A stretch of 64,000 nt of DNA from the NCBI RefSeq assembly GCF_015706575.1, contig NW_024037051.1, positions 16,759,153 through 16,823,152 of the forward strand. Direction: 5' to 3'. Both the position numbers and the translations under genes were made by a program. This document shows, one piece after another, positions 36,833 to 48,784 of the stretch. Positions within the stretch are counted from its first letter, which is position 1, and each line of letters starts with the position of its first letter. The notes under the pieces are model-generated. The model did no database searches and was not told where the DNA came from. It was given only the letters and a program-made list of their open reading frames with translations. This DNA comes from Patiria miniata. Lineage: Eukaryota > Echinodermata > Asteroidea > Valvatida > Asterinidae.

Positions 36833-38425
36833 ATGTTTTCGCAAAGAAAGAACCATTGTCGATCTGTGTCGTCCTCGGCAATGGGATTGAACACGTTGTC
36901 GGTAACTCCGGCGTTGACGGCACGGAGCGTGAATTCCTGGGTGCCGTCTACCCGGCCAGAATCCGCCAGGCCCCGGCAACCATCTCGCAGCTTCTCCGCT
37001 GAATCCCTGCACGTGATCCCCCAGACCTTGGACATCGAGTCGCAGTTCCAGGTCGTCCTGGGGAAGTGTCTCTTCGACAAAGCGGTGCAGATTGCCGAGG
37101 AGGGGCAGCTGGGATCCGCCCGTGGTTCCCCGGTGAGACCGTACAGTGCTTCACCTTGCAGCTCGCGACCGGGAAGTAGCTACGGGTCATCAGGAACGAA
37201 TTCCCCCATGCTCGACGACAGAACCACGCTCAAACTCCGCCCGACGCGGTGTACCTCCCCTCTCGTTAAAGGAAGCCGATCGTTTGATTCCTACATCAAC
37301 AAAGGTTCCATCGACCAACTTGCCGTGGCCAAGACACGAGGAACCATCGAGTCTCCCAAACCCAGCATCTACCGCTACCTGCGTCGAGTCAAGACCGCCT
37401 CGGATCAAAACCTGAACGATTTCTCGCTCAAGGCCGAATTCACGGACAAAGTAAGGGAGGGCGATCGAGAGCAGTACTGGAGGAGGAAAAAGGAGGAGAA
37501 GATCATCGAAGAAGAGACGAGGGAGAGGAAAAGAACAGAAAAAGCCGAGATGATGATCATCCTGGAAGACATGAAGAAGGACTACGAGGAGAGGAAAGTG
37601 AAAGAAGCTCTGGAACTCCAGAGACTTCAGCTGGAGGCCGAGAGAATTGCCAAAGAGAAAAAGGAGCAGGAACTCGCACTGTTGGAAAACACTGAGAATC
37701 AAATCAACGCGGATGACATCTCGGTGGTCTCAAGCAGCTCCAAGAGCAGCAAAAAGAGATCCTCGAAGAAAGGAAAAGCTTCCAAGAAAGATAAGACCTC
37801 AAGGAAGGCGAAAAGTGCCAGGAAATCCGCCAAGAAGAAATCATCAGTAGCCCCATCGCCCTCGGATGCGGAAGGTGATAGATCGGGGAGTAACACTCCT
37901 CAGCCGATCCTTAAGTCTGACGAGCGGAGACCGAGCGATGACGGTAGCGGGGAAACCGGGCAAGGGAAGCGGGTGACCTTCCGGGAAAAGCTAGTGAGTA
38001 CCCGAACTATCAGGCCGCACAAGCCAGTCGCTTCTCGGAAAGCGTCTCCCAAGAGACCCTTCCCCGGATCCTCGTCCTCAGAATCCCGCTCCACCTCACC
38101 AACGCCCGGTGGAAGGAAGAAAAAACCTGGAAGCTCGAAGGGCAAACGCGGCACGAAGAAGGGGACCAAGAAAAAGGCGATAGAACCGACGCCACCGGTT
38201 GAACCGCCTCCGGAACTAGAACGACCGGTTCCAGAACCTCCCCCTCCGGAACCAGTTGTGGAACCAGAGCCGGAAGAACCCAAGGAATCGGAGGTGATCA
38301 TTGTAGAAGAACCGCCGGAGTTCTGTCCGGCGGCTGAGTACAGGACTCGTAAACAGATGGTGGAGGAGTGGCTGTACTACCGAAGTAGTTCAGCAGCATT
38401 TCGTGCCAATCCACCCATCTTATGA
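36833..38425 (+). CDS. Unrecognised 530-aa basic coiled-coil protein with RVTF motif
   Basis: Single-exon frame; the ATG at 36833 is the first in frame (MFSQRKNHCRS). Order of parts: a Ser/Arg-rich N-terminus with VIPQTLDIESQFQVVLGKC (about 61-79); a Ser/Pro-rich section (95-150); a charged alpha-helical coiled coil rich in E/K/R (about 200-288); Lys/Ser tracts (SKSSKKRSSKKGKASKKDK, about 303-321); GKRVTFREK (378-386), which contains a canonical RVxF docking motif for protein phosphatase 1; another Lys tract; a Pro/Glu-rich segment (452-495); and an aromatic tail (VEEWLYYRSS). Probably a cytoskeletal or nuclear scaffold, but that is a guess from composition. I recognise no named family. Codon use is GC-rich compared with its surroundings, which supports real coding. 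Confidence 0.8.
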   Translation: MFSQRKNHCRSVSSSAMGLNTLSVTPALTARSVNSWVPSTRPESARPRQPSRSFSAESLHVIPQTLDIESQFQVVLGKCLFDKAVQIAEEGQLGSARGSPVRPYSASPCSSRPGSSYGSSGTNSPMLDDRTTLKLRPTRCTSPLVKGSRSFDSYINKGSIDQLAVAKTRGTIESPKPSIYRYLRRVKTASDQNLNDFSLKAEFTDKVREGDREQYWRRKKEEKIIEEETRERKRTEKAEMMIILEDMKKDYEERKVKEALELQRLQLEAERIAKEKKEQELALLENTENQINADDISVVSSSSKSSKKRSSKKGKASKKDKTSRKAKSARKSAKKKSSVAPSPSDAEGDRSGSNTPQPILKSDERRPSDDGSGETGQGKRVTFREKLVSTRTIRPHKPVASRKASPKRPFPGSSSSESRSTSPTPGGRKKKPGSSKGKRGTKKGTKKKAIEPTPPVEPPPELERPVPEPPPPEPVVEPEPEEPKESEVIIVEEPPEFCPAAEYRTRKQMVEEWLYYRSSSAAFRANPPIL

Positions 38426-39040
38426 CATCGTTATAGCTAACTTCAATGACAGCCACGTTGGATATGAAATCACGATAACATTGTCATCTGCCTTTTCAGT
38501 GCCACAAACTTTAATTGTTCGACCTTTTGGCGAACGGTTTTCGTATTTGAAACTACAAATGTATTTCAAATAGTCCATAGGCAATTATACCTTGGTGCTA
38601 CCTGTTAAAAGTTCGACTATAAATTTAGCAAATACATGTACATGTTTTAAATTTTGAATTTAAACACAATGCTTCAAATTGCCAGTGCTTTAAGCATTCC
38701 TTTATTTTCATGGAAGAAATCTAAAACATGTACATGTACAATCAATTAACTGAGGCACTAATTGCCAACAGTCTTTCGTCACGGCTCATTTGTGATGTAC
38801 TTTTTGTATTTTAGTCAAATACCGCTCTCTCTTTAAAATGCAGTCAGATTCGACAGGCAAGCAGTTGATGAAAAGGAAATCAGTCGCACTTGCTTGAAGA
38901 TGTTTAAATGCACTGTGTGTGATATTGTACTAAAGTCGAAACAAAATGGTAATAATAAGGACAAAAGATCATTAAGAAATTTTAAGTCGCCAAAACCCCC
39001 AATTAAGATTGGTAATTTGTATTTAAAGGGTTCACACGAT
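38426..39040 (+). other. 3' flank of the 36833 gene
   Basis: AT-rich, with TACATGTACATG palindromes near 38633 and 38729. Likely 3' UTR in its first part; no clear end seen. Confidence 0.3.
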
Positions 39041-39041
39041 A

Positions 39042-39573
39042 AAATTTTCTGAGGAACACATTGTGTGCAACTTAAATGTATGAAAACTATTTGACATCTC
39101 TTTTTGGTTAATATTGTTTTGAAAAGTGCACTTCTTTGAACCTTTAACATTTTTCACCGTGCTTTTCGGGACAACTGAGGGCGCTGTTGCAGTGATGTCG
39201 TTTCAGGAAGACACTGTTCCGTTTAGGAGATTTCTGTTCAATTTGTGAAACCAACATTTGCTCGTTGAAAACATTTGTGAGAAGGGGTTGCTCATTGACT
39301 TACTGCCATGTACTGACACAACATCAAATCACCAAAGATAAGAAAATTTATGAAAGCAAAATATCCAAAATTCTAGCAACTTTTTGTGCTGAAATAGCTG
39401 TAACGTTGAGGTTTCTGCCCGGAATGACATCACAGTTTTGCTCATGAATATGGAAATTTTCATTAGCTTAAGAAACAAAAAGCCATCAAAATTGCCTTCA
39501 AAATGGCAAAACGAGAGTTAAACATAATGTACATTTCAAGGAGAGTATTTAAAAAAATACACTGCATGGGCTT
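39042..39573 (+). mobile_element. MITE, GGGCCCATG family, copy A4
   Basis: The best-preserved body in plus orientation: GAGGAACACATTGTGTGCAAC, GACAACTGAGGGCGCTGTTG, TTTTGCTCATGAATATGGAA, ending CACTGCATGGGC. Confidence 0.7.
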
Positions 39574-39884
39574 CATAATTTTCTTGTGGTACATAAGTAT
39601 TTTGTGTATCACTGAGGTAGCGGGAGAACATTGGCTTATGGTATACAAGCTGGTTTACCCGATCATAGATCGGGTAGGGCATAGTGTTGGGGATGAAAAT
39701 GTGGGGAGTTAAATGTAAATGGGGGATATAGTTGGTGAGACATGCAGTTAAAGAATATCAATTTCTGTGGTGTGATCTGAGGCAATTTCTGATCACTAAA
39801 ACCAATTTGAGCAAAAGATCATCTGTGAAAGTTTTGAGTTTTGAGTAATTGAATCAGCTACATGTATTCTGAACAATAGAATCA

Positions 39885-40420
39885 TTATTGTAGGCTACAA
39901 TATTTTTATTCGGGGAAGAAAAAGTGTGTGTGGGGGGGGGGGGGGGGAGACCAAACAATGTCCCCCCTCAAAATGTGGGGGTGTGTGTGTGTGTGTGTGG
40001 GGGGGGGGGGTTCCCCGTCCCCCGTCGATTTACGCACATGATAATTATGTACCATGGCAACTGTCTGTAAATGTTGCCATTGGTCTGTTAAATTGGCTTT
40101 TTGTGAGGCAGTCGCATTTGGAAAACGAAGATCATCTTTTAAACATCATTTTCGAGTTTGGTGTCATTGAATCAGCTATTCTGAGTAATGGAATCATTAT
40201 ACATGTAGTAGCTACAATTTTTATTCGGGGAAGAAAAGTGGGGGGGGGGGGGGACCAAAAAAGTCTCCACCGCTTTAAAATGGGGGGGGGGGGGGTGGAG
40301 GGGTTCCCCGTCCCCCACCAATTGACGCCCATGATAATTATGTACCATGGCAACAGTCTGTAAATGTTCCCTTTGGTCTGTTAAATTGGCATTTTGTGAG
40401 GCAGTGGCATTTGTGAGAAA
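39885..40420 (+). repeat. Tandem duplication of about 300 bp with poly-G tracts
   Basis: The order TCATTAT..., TTTTTATTCGGGGAAGAAAA, poly-G, GACCAAA, poly-G, TTCCCCGTCCCCC, CATGATAATTATGTACCATG, GGTCTGTTAAATTGGC occurs twice (from about 39882 and 40190). Long G-runs within are likely G-quadruplex formers. Confidence 0.75.
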
Positions 40421-40599
40421 ACGTACTTGAAAGGCTTGCCGTAGTACACAGGCGAAGGCTGATTAAGAAGGTCATAATTAAGTTTCAGTATATTGGACTC
40501 TTCAACAAACGTAAACTTGAACGTCTTACAATTTGCGAGACTGTCTGCGAGGAACTTGTCGAGTCAACTGTTATTCAACTTGGGTCAACCATCTATATA

Positions 40600-41590
40600 A
40601 GAGCAAATTTTACTCGGCCTCCGAGAAATGTTTGCTCCTGAAACGATCTGAGACCGCGGTCTTTCGCGACGCCAAAATCGCTCCACGTCCGTGGAAAAAT
40701 GTGGAGGGTGTCTTCCGCCGGATCGGACACATTTTCGTTGATTTTTTGTGTGACTGCGTTTAAGATCGCGATGTTTGAAGCAATGCATCGATCCTTTGTT
40801 GATCCCAGACCCCGAAATTATAACGCAACACTGTGGCGGGCAGCGAACTCACAACGCTCAGCCTTGGTGGAAGCATGGAGCTGTATCAACACACGATGGA
40901 AGCAACAGAGCACTATACACGTCACTCACATGCTTGTGCTTCAAATCATGCAAATAGCGAGCACCGTAGACCCAACCTCGTTTCCAGGGTGTGGAGCAGG
41001 CTGCAGTACGCGTTGCCATCGACAGTTTTGTATAGCCCGGATATACTACGCAGTGTAGACTTTCGATTGGTCAGACCGCGCAAGGCATACTTAATGTGTA
41101 GTCCTTCTGAGTATTCGTTGCACTCGGCGCAGGGGCGGCAAGCGAAGCATATGAAAGAATAGGGGCACTCGGTGGCCACGCACCATGGAGAAAAAATATT
41201 TTACCAAGGTCACCCCATATCACAATTTGGTGAACGCTTTGGCAGTACGGCTGAGTAGAACACGTAAACGAAACCCCTACGTTGACCTCGCTGACCTCGC
41301 ACCGTCTAGACTCGCAGAAAAGCCAGCACAGGGGGCGGCCAGGCAGTCAACGTGAAAGCGCACACGACGGAAAATTCCTGTGCAAAATGCTGTCACGAAA
41401 AATAGACGAAAAGGATCGCCGGTCCGTACGGGAAAATCAGGACGACCCGAAGTGTCCGACCCGGCGGAAGACACCCTCCGTATTTTTCCACGGACGTGGA
41501 GCGATTTTGGCGCCGCGGGAGCCCGCGGTCTCGGATCCTTTCATGAGCAAACATCGTCTCGGAGGCCGAGTTAAACTCTCTCTTATATAT
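40600..41590. mobile_element. Foldback element with TCGGCCTCCGAG arms
   Basis: The left arm (40610-40760: ACTCGGCCTCCGAG, GCGGTCTTTCGCGACGCC, TCCACGTCCGTGGAAAAAT) is mirrored on the right (41400-41580: ATTTTTCCACGGACGTGGA, CTCGGAGGCCGAGTTAAA). Both ends run into TATATA-rich sequence. The 600-bp centre is unrelated sequence. The frames crossing it look like shadows. Confidence 0.65.
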
Positions 41591-41599
41591 ATAGATGAT

Positions 41600-42189
41600 G
41601 AAACAAAATACATGTATATGTACATGTTCATGTATATATTATGGGACACATATACTGGTCATTGGTCAAAGGTGCGTGGGAACATTTGCAATTACCGATT
41701 TAACGAGAAACTCCTCGTGAAGATAGGACTGGTACCAAATGCATGTACCCTGCGAAATTATTCCACCTAAAATGGTATCATTAGCAAAAAATGCAGGTGG
41801 TTTGAAGAAAGAGTGGCCGCGAGTACATTATTATTTTCACGTGCATTGTGCATAGGTTTTCTCTGGGTTTTCAAAATGAATGGTATCCACATTATGAGCT
41901 AAAGTTTCCACAAGGAAGATGCTACGCACCCAACTAAAGATTTTTCAGCAACTTATTGTTTCATACTGAAAAAAAAACCGCACAAAAGCGTATGATCCTA
42001 TGTACTTTTAAAGATAATCCATCCAAAATTATGTTATCGAAAGGGCCAAAATCCGCATGAAATTTTGTACAATCAGATATACAATGTATTTTTGTCTTGT
42101 CTGCTTTGAAACACACCTGTACATTTACATGTACCCTTTTGCACATTGTGTTTCCGCCCTCTGCCGGCAGCAATTATACATGTACATGT
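41600..42189. other. Intergenic, no feature recognised
   Basis: TACATGTACATGT words at 41610 and 42170; nothing else I can support. Confidence 0.35.
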
Positions 42190-42665
42190 ATAGGGTTGCA
42201 GACCAGTAAATCGGTCCGAAATTGCCTACGCCGGCCAAATCACGATTTGCATGCCCTGAAAATCTTCAGTATATGAGCATGCTGGGGGCCATGAACTTGA
42301 GGGTTTGTAAAAAATATGCGTGGAATCCGTGCACAGGACTGTGAGCTTGTAGTTCCGTTCAATTTGGATGAAATTGGGGCCCTTAAAGCGCTCTATTTTG
42401 CAATGGAGTGTAGGCATCGTTTTTCAAAATGGCGATGGGCTTTAGGACTATTTTCAGGGGTGATCATCATGGGATGGAAATTTTTCCTAATAGTCATCAG
42501 TTGACCCCGAAAAATTGAAAAGAAAATGAAAGATGATGAAATAAGCTTTAATTTGATGTGTGTCTCGAACACCTTGGAGAGTTGTGAATATTTTACCCGA
42601 ATTTTGAAGTGGGAGCATTTACCATTGGGGTCTATGGAAGTTTATTTACTGGTCTGTAACGTTTA
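42190..42665 (+). mobile_element. GGGTGCAGACC-ended element, copy B2
   Basis: Starts GGTTGCAGACCAGTAAAT and ends TTTACTGGTCTGTAAC. First member of a local cluster with B3 and B4; the following sequence to 42910 (GGCGCTTTCCATC, TGCGCCCAAAATCTGAATGG) is duplicated after B3 as well. Confidence 0.7.
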
Positions 42666-43084
42666 ATTTCAAAATGGCGCTTTCCATCATTTGTTGTCAA
42701 ATGTGTGTGCGCGCCTGTGCTTTACTTTCCACGATAGTGTTTTTTTCAGGGGGCGGGGGGACCTGGGGGGGGGGGGGGGCAGCGTTTCAAAAGGGGTCAC
42801 CAATGGCGGTTCCGCAACAAATGCGCCCAAAATCTGAATGGGACCGATAGACCGTTGTCCGATCACAGCAATTTCGAGCGAAGAAGGGGGGGGGGAGGTA
42901 ATTTGGGGTTGGAAGGAGCAAAAACTCAATTAACTCCCGTTGGGGACGCCCTACAGCAAGGCAGCCGCAAACAGAGGGCTTGTTTTCAGGCCAGAGATTT
43001 TTTTCTCGCAATTTTTTGATGAAATATGAGTTGTCATCCATCCTTCCTTGTGCCGTTCGTACAAGTGGTTTGGGGGAATTTTTC

Positions 43085-43555
43085 AAAACCTCGCTACTTT
43101 ATCGGTCCGAAATTGCCTACGCCGGCCGATTCACGATTTGCATGCCCTGAAAATCTTCAGTATTTGAGCATGCTGTGGGCCATGAACTTGAGGGTTTGTA
43201 AAAAAATATGGGTGGAAGCCGTGCACAGGACTGTGAGCTTGTAGTTCCGTTCAATTTGGATGAAATTGGGGCCCTTAAAGCGCTCTATTTTGCAATGGAG
43301 TGTAGGCATCATTTTTCAAAATGGCGATGGGCTTCAGGACTATTTTCAGGGGTGATCATCTTCGGATGGAAATTTCTCCTAAAAGTCATCCGTTGACCCC
43401 TAAAAAATTGAAAAGAAAATGAAAGCTGATGAAATAAGCTTTAATTTGATGTGTGTCTCGAACACCTTGGAGAGTTGTGAATATTTTACCCGAATTTTTG
43501 AAGTGGGAGCATTTACCATTGGGGTCTATGGAAGTTTATTTACTGGTCTGCAACG
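43085..43555 (+). mobile_element. GGGTGCAGACC-ended element, copy B3
   Basis: Very close to B2 across its length; lacks the left terminal bases (starts at TATCGGTCCGAAATTGCC). Its right flank repeats that of B2, so the pair arose by local duplication after insertion. Confidence 0.7.
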
Positions 43556-43764
43556 TTTAATTTCAAAATGGCGCTTTCCATCGTTTGTTGTCAAAATGTG
43601 TGTGCGCGCCTGTGCTTTACTTTCCACGACAGTGTTTCCACGACAGCGGTTCCGCAACAAATGCGCCCAAAATCTGAATGGGACCGATAGACCGTTGTCC
43701 GATCACAGCAATTTCGAGCGAACAAGGGGGGGGGGGGGGGGGGTAATTTGGGGTTGGAAGGAGC

Positions 43765-44022
43765 GTAGGCATCGTTTGAATGGCGATGGGCTTCAGGACT
43801 AGATTATTTTCAGGGGTGATCATCTTGGGATGGAAATTTCTCCTAAAAGTCATCAGTTGACCCCCGAAAAATTGAAAAGAAAATGAAAGATGATGAAATA
43901 AGCTTTAATTTGATGTGTGTCTTGAATACCTTGGAAAGATGTGAGTATTTTCCCCGAATTTCTGAAGTGGGAGCATTTACCATTGGGGCCTATGGAAGTT
44001 TATTTACTGGTCTGCAACCATA
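43765..44022 (+). mobile_element. GGGTGCAGACC-ended element, partial copy B4
   Basis: Begins inside the element (GTAGGCATCGTTTGAATGGCG) and runs to TTTACTGGTCTGCAAC. Third unit of the cluster. Confidence 0.7.
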
Positions 44023-44825
44023 GAAGAAGCAGTAGCTCGGAGCAATTACAATGTACTGTTTGTGTAATTGGTTGTTGCTATGGCGATACGCTCGAGGAAC
44101 TCTCGCCATTAGAGTGTTGATTGTTTATTACTTTGACGGTCAGGCATCAGATGGCGCCAGGAAGTTAGCGTACTATATGTTATCTTCCTTGCACTTCTGG
44201 CTAAAATGTTTGCCTAATTGTGATTGATCACCACGGCATGCAAAACCATTAATGTTACAAGTGCCCCTTTAATATTCTTAGCAATTACTGAGCAATCATA
44301 AAGGGTACGCGCTTGTCAATTGTAAGCACGCTTAGGCGCACCGTGCCATGGGGCTAGTAGAATATGTAGGGCCTATAATTCAACAAAATCACAAAGAGCT
44401 TGGAGGGACAATGTTGGGAAGGTTTTTTTTTTTTTTACCCTTTGAGGATAGTTCGTGAATGGATTTGTTTGCTCTTGGGACGTTTCAAATATTCAGGTAC
44501 GAATAATAGTTTATATAGTCTTACATGGCTTCTTATGGATTGAGTGCGGTTTAAAGAGGTTGTGGAATGCTCGAAGACATTTCTGTCATTTTTCGGGTAT
44601 ATGTAGCCTAAGGTGTGACGAAATAAAAACGACTATTGTGTCTGTCATGAAATGAGTACAAAAGGTACTTTTGCTGGAGAGCTGTTTTTCAGGTCCTGTT
44701 TCGACCCGAACGTGCAATTTGTGTAAAAGTCGTCGTTGGGGGCAGCAAACAAAACATAGTAAATCGTGACGTAATAAACAGGACTCGTTTATACTACGCT
44801 GCATCAGGAGTTCTGAAAAAAACCC

Positions 44826-44940
44826 CACCCAAATGGAAAAGGGCTGTCTTTACAAAATATTGGGGGGGGGGGGGGTGGGGGGATACCCCAACCCCTTAAC
44901 CCCCCTCCCCCGCTGGCTACGCCTGTGCAATGCAATGTAA
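44826..44940 (-). repeat. Dispersed repeat, inverted partner at 60265-60400
   Basis: AAATGGAAAAGGGCTGTCTTT, ACAAAATATTGGGG, poly-G and GGCTACGCCTG recur as the reverse complement at 60265-60400. The stretch 44026-44825 before it holds nothing I recognise. Confidence 0.55.
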
Positions 44941-45502
44941 TTTTGTTATGTCCTTGAAACTGCACCTTTGTGTCCCATTCACCCTTTGTTTTACATTTTC
45001 AAGGGTATTTTGGTGCCTTTTGGGGTTTTTATGCTAATGCGAATTCACATATCAATGAGCAAAAGTGTGATGTCATTTCAGGCAGAAACTTCATAGTTCT
45101 TTCAGCACCAAAAGTTGCCAGAATGTTGGATAGTAATTGCTGTCGTCAATGTTCTATTCTGTTGTGATCCTTTGTTGTGTCAGTACATGGCATTACAACC
45201 AATGGATAAACTTATCTCACATATGTTTTCAATGAGCACTTTTTAGGGTTCACAATTTGAATAGAAACCCCGTAAACTGAACAGTTTCTGCCTGAATTAA
45301 ATGACCTCACAGCAACAGCCCCTCAGTTGTCCGGAAAAGCATCAACCATTTATAAAAACATATATAGAAGTGCACTTTTCAACTATTAACAAAAACAAAA
45401 AGGGATGTCAAAATACAACACGTAGTTGTTATACATTTTTAACAGGAGTTTAAAGTTGCACAAATTATGTTCCTCAGAAAAAAATCGTTTCATGGATGGA
45501 CC
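44927..45502 (-). mobile_element. MITE, GGGCCCATG family, copy A5
   Basis: Reverse orientation; carries AGCAAAAGTGTGATGTCATTT, ACAGCAACAGCCCC, GTTGTCCGGAAAAGCAT and AAAAAGGGATGTCAAA. Terminal GGGCCC is eroded. Confidence 0.65.
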
Positions 45503-45880
45503 ATTTATAACGCAATTGTGGCGGTATAAACATGCGTGAATCCAAAGTTGGTGAAGTGAATTCACACGTTGTTACCATTCTAAATTTCACTTTTGCAATC
45601 TTTAATTGTTTAGATTGAAGTAAATATTTGTTTTACTGCTTTTATAAACGAGATTTTTCTGTTGCTTGAACCGAATTAATGGCGTAGATATAGCGCCCCC
45701 ATTTCTTGCACTTTTAACTTGTTGGTAGACTCGAGTGGGGCGCTATTTTTATTTCATGCTTCGTTTTCAAAATAGTGCCCACAAGAGAGATTGTTGCACC
45801 ACCTAAAGCAGTCAATCGTACGCGCACTATACAGTTACTTGCGATTTACGTAGTATAAGGTTTGCGGTCAGCCGTAGCTA

Positions 45881-46190
45881 AGGCCAAGTTCGGGCAAGGA
45901 CCATTAGTCGACTAGTGGTTGATTTGTGACGCACCTTACGCCTGCACACTGATAGCGACGTGCGAACGTCTCTCGTCAAATGCTTGTCAAAATGTCATCG
46001 CAAAACTTCTGGATCCTGGCTCTCTGCTAGCGTTATGAATGCGCACGGCTATTGGTTACCAGCGAAGCAACCAACCCCAGTAGGCTGGTTCCAAATAGTC
46101 GACTAGCGCAACCACCGTCGACTAGACAGAGTTTGGGCAAACGTTAGTTATAACCATTGGTCAACTATAGTCCTTGCGCGAACTTGGCCT
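45881..46190. mobile_element. 310-bp MITE, AGGCCAAGTTCG ends
   Basis: Inverted ends of about 40 bp: AGGCCAAGTTCGGGCAAGGAC on the left, GTCCTTGCGCGAACTTGGCCT on the right, next to TA. The interior has repeated TAGTCGACTAG palindromes. Confidence 0.7.
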
Positions 46191-47620
46191 AAGTCGCCCT
46201 TTAAGATCTACGAGTGAATTCAATACTCTTCCTAACCAAATCGGAACATACTTATAGCCAAACACGAGGACGGCGTTATCATGTCAAGACTTCCTCGTCG
46301 TTATCTTGTCACGAACGCGAATATGATATTTTCATCGGCTCAAGCCAAATGAATTATTGCACCGAACAACCAATCTTGTCACTGGTCTCAGAGGGGCCAT
46401 GCTACGGGTTCTCATTACGCCTCGGACTCACTCCTTCACTGTCACTTGTGAATGGGCCTTATTCGCGAGTCGGCCATATTGAATTGAAAGTGAGGTGTAA
46501 CCTTAATTTTTTTGAACTTGCGAAAAGAAATGAAACCAAGTTAATTTCTAATTAATTCCAGCCTGCTCCAATGAACAATTTAAAATAAGTTATTAAACAT
46601 TCCCAGATTTAACAAAAACAATGACAGTTAATAAGGCTGCGATTGTGCCTGCATAAATAGTCTGGCGCCATCCGTTCCAACACTTAACTATTAATGAAAT
46701 ACATTCAGGGAACGCGACAAAAAAATGTGCAACTCGTGAACAAGGCCCAATAGAATTGCTTAATTCTCACCATGGCCAAAAAGTTTGTTATGGGATTCCG
46801 CTTTCGCTCGTACCCCCGCCCTGCAAACAGGACGCTGGGATACGCTGATGAGCTTCACAGAATCTTGTGAAGGAAGTGGCCTATGACCTATGTATAAAGC
46901 ATCTGGCTGCAGCTGTTCAAGACCGCAGTTAGACAATGTGCGCAAATGCTATCCGAAAACTTCCCATAGAAATGCACACGTTCTATACCGGATGTGATTT
47001 CTGTTTCATTTCGTTCAAAGGGCGCTTTGTAACCCTATTGGGCTGTTTCAGGACGCAACGTCTCTTTGACACGCATTCTTTTTTTGCACGGTATGAAACA
47101 GCTGAATCTGATGCCGGGGCACGTTTCTTCAAGAAATACAATTTAGATCATGGGAAATTCACCAACTTCACACAGAACAGACGATAAGCTAAAGATAAAG
47201 CATTCATTCATCCTGCCATGTTTATATTTCTCATCAACTCAATCTCATAAACTTGAAATGCACATAAATAAATAAACTATTTCTGGAAAGGTTTTATTAA
47301 TGATTAGTCACTGGTTATCAGTCTACAAAAGGAATGATTAAATCCACCTGGTATTTTTCCACATCATCCTGACAAGACGAACAATTGCGAAATTGTGGAT
47401 GACAATTTGATAACAATCAGCAATTTCCCACACAAAGACGATTCATCGATGTAGCCATATTATAGTGTACTGAAATTATGATCAAATTAGTTATGTTGTA
47501 AAAGGGAAGGAAACACAGACGTACGGTGGCCTCGAAGGAACAGGTGACAGTATAATTTTTTTGTTGGTGTATAATAACAATGACAATGGTTTGGCGCGGT
47601 CAACACAAAGAAAAAAAGTG
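46191..47620. other. Intergenic, no gene supported
   Basis: Frames of up to 113 codons exist (46214-46555, 46936-47187) but show no family motif or splice support. Confidence 0.35.
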
Positions 47621-47627
47621 CTTGAAA

Positions 47628-48084
47628 GGTCCCATGACATGAATTTTACTTGGAAACATATCTTGTGCAACTTTCTATTCCGAAATGTTACCGTAATGTC
47701 ATTTCAGGAAGACACTGGTTGAGTTTAGGGGTTTTCTGTTCAAAATGTGAATCCTAAATTTTCAAATTGAAAACATTTGTGAGAAAACTTTGGTCATACG
47801 CCTGTTGTCATGTACTGGAACAACGAATCACCAAAAAAAGAGAGAAGATTTATGATTCAAAAATTCAGGCATATTTTGGTGCTAAAACAGCTGTAACATT
47901 GAGGTTTCTGCCTGAATAGACATCACACTTTTTCTCATGAATATGCAAATTCTCATTAGCAAAAAAACCCAGAAGACACCAAAATGCCCTTAAAAATGGC
48001 AAAATGAAAAGTTAAAATAAGGATAAATGGGACGAAAAGGTGCATTTACAAGGACTGCATTAAAAAATACACAACATTGACCCC
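47628..48084 (-). mobile_element. MITE, GGGCCCATG family, copy A6
   Basis: Starts GGTCCCATGACATGAATTTTA, the complement of the right end of A1, then skips to GTCATTTCAGGAAGACACTGG: an internal deletion removed the region around the usual GACAACTGAGG. Ends near ACAACATTGACCCCC. Confidence 0.65.
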
Positions 48085-48784
48085 CTTAAAATGATTTCTC
48101 CTGTTCAACAAAACTTTACTTCAACAATGTCAGCTGTCCCGGGATTATACAGCTTGATGCAGCCATTTCAGGCGCAAAGGTTGTGACAAAGTGTCTTGCT
48201 CAAGGCCACCTTTCACCCCCTTTAAATTTGAAACCAAAAAATAATTGTGTTTTAGACGTTGTGACTTGATCGATTATGCATTCAGACGAGGGCCTGTCTT
48301 TGCTGCGTCATGTTTTATTTTGAATGTGACGGTAAGCTGACCTATGATCTATTGTGAGACTCTACGATTGTCTTATCAGGGAACCAGACTACCTACGAGT
48401 TGGGAATGAAACTGAATACAAAAAGGTGAATTCTAGTTACCCCGGGCCGATACAGTGCCCCTTGGACTCCCTCCAGTTTTGTGATAGCATAATTACAACA
48501 ATCAATTCTACAAATCGGGCTGAGTTTCCCTGCATGTATCACAAAAACAATTCAAACTGATTGGAATGAAATGTCTTGGGCCGGCTGACTAAAATTAAGC
48601 AAAATACTTCATGTGCCCCGCAACGGCATATACATGTAATGAGAAACGTGCTTTATGCTTGCTTCCGCCCAACCAACCTCGCCATGCTCACATAGTGAAT
48701 GATAGCGTTTTATTAAAAGTAAATGCGATTCGCAGACCTGGCGTCTCCGTCTTGTTCAAGTATGCATCGAGCTCAGTCACTGTC

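Noticed and set aside
36748-38301. Long minus-strand frames opposite the 530-aa gene
   Set aside because: Shadow frames produced by the GC-rich codons of the plus-strand gene; composition is unnatural.
48354-48560. 68-codon frame with Cys and NSS/NST sites, faintly like an extracellular channel subunit loop
   Set aside because: Too short, no clear splice borders and only a vague resemblance.
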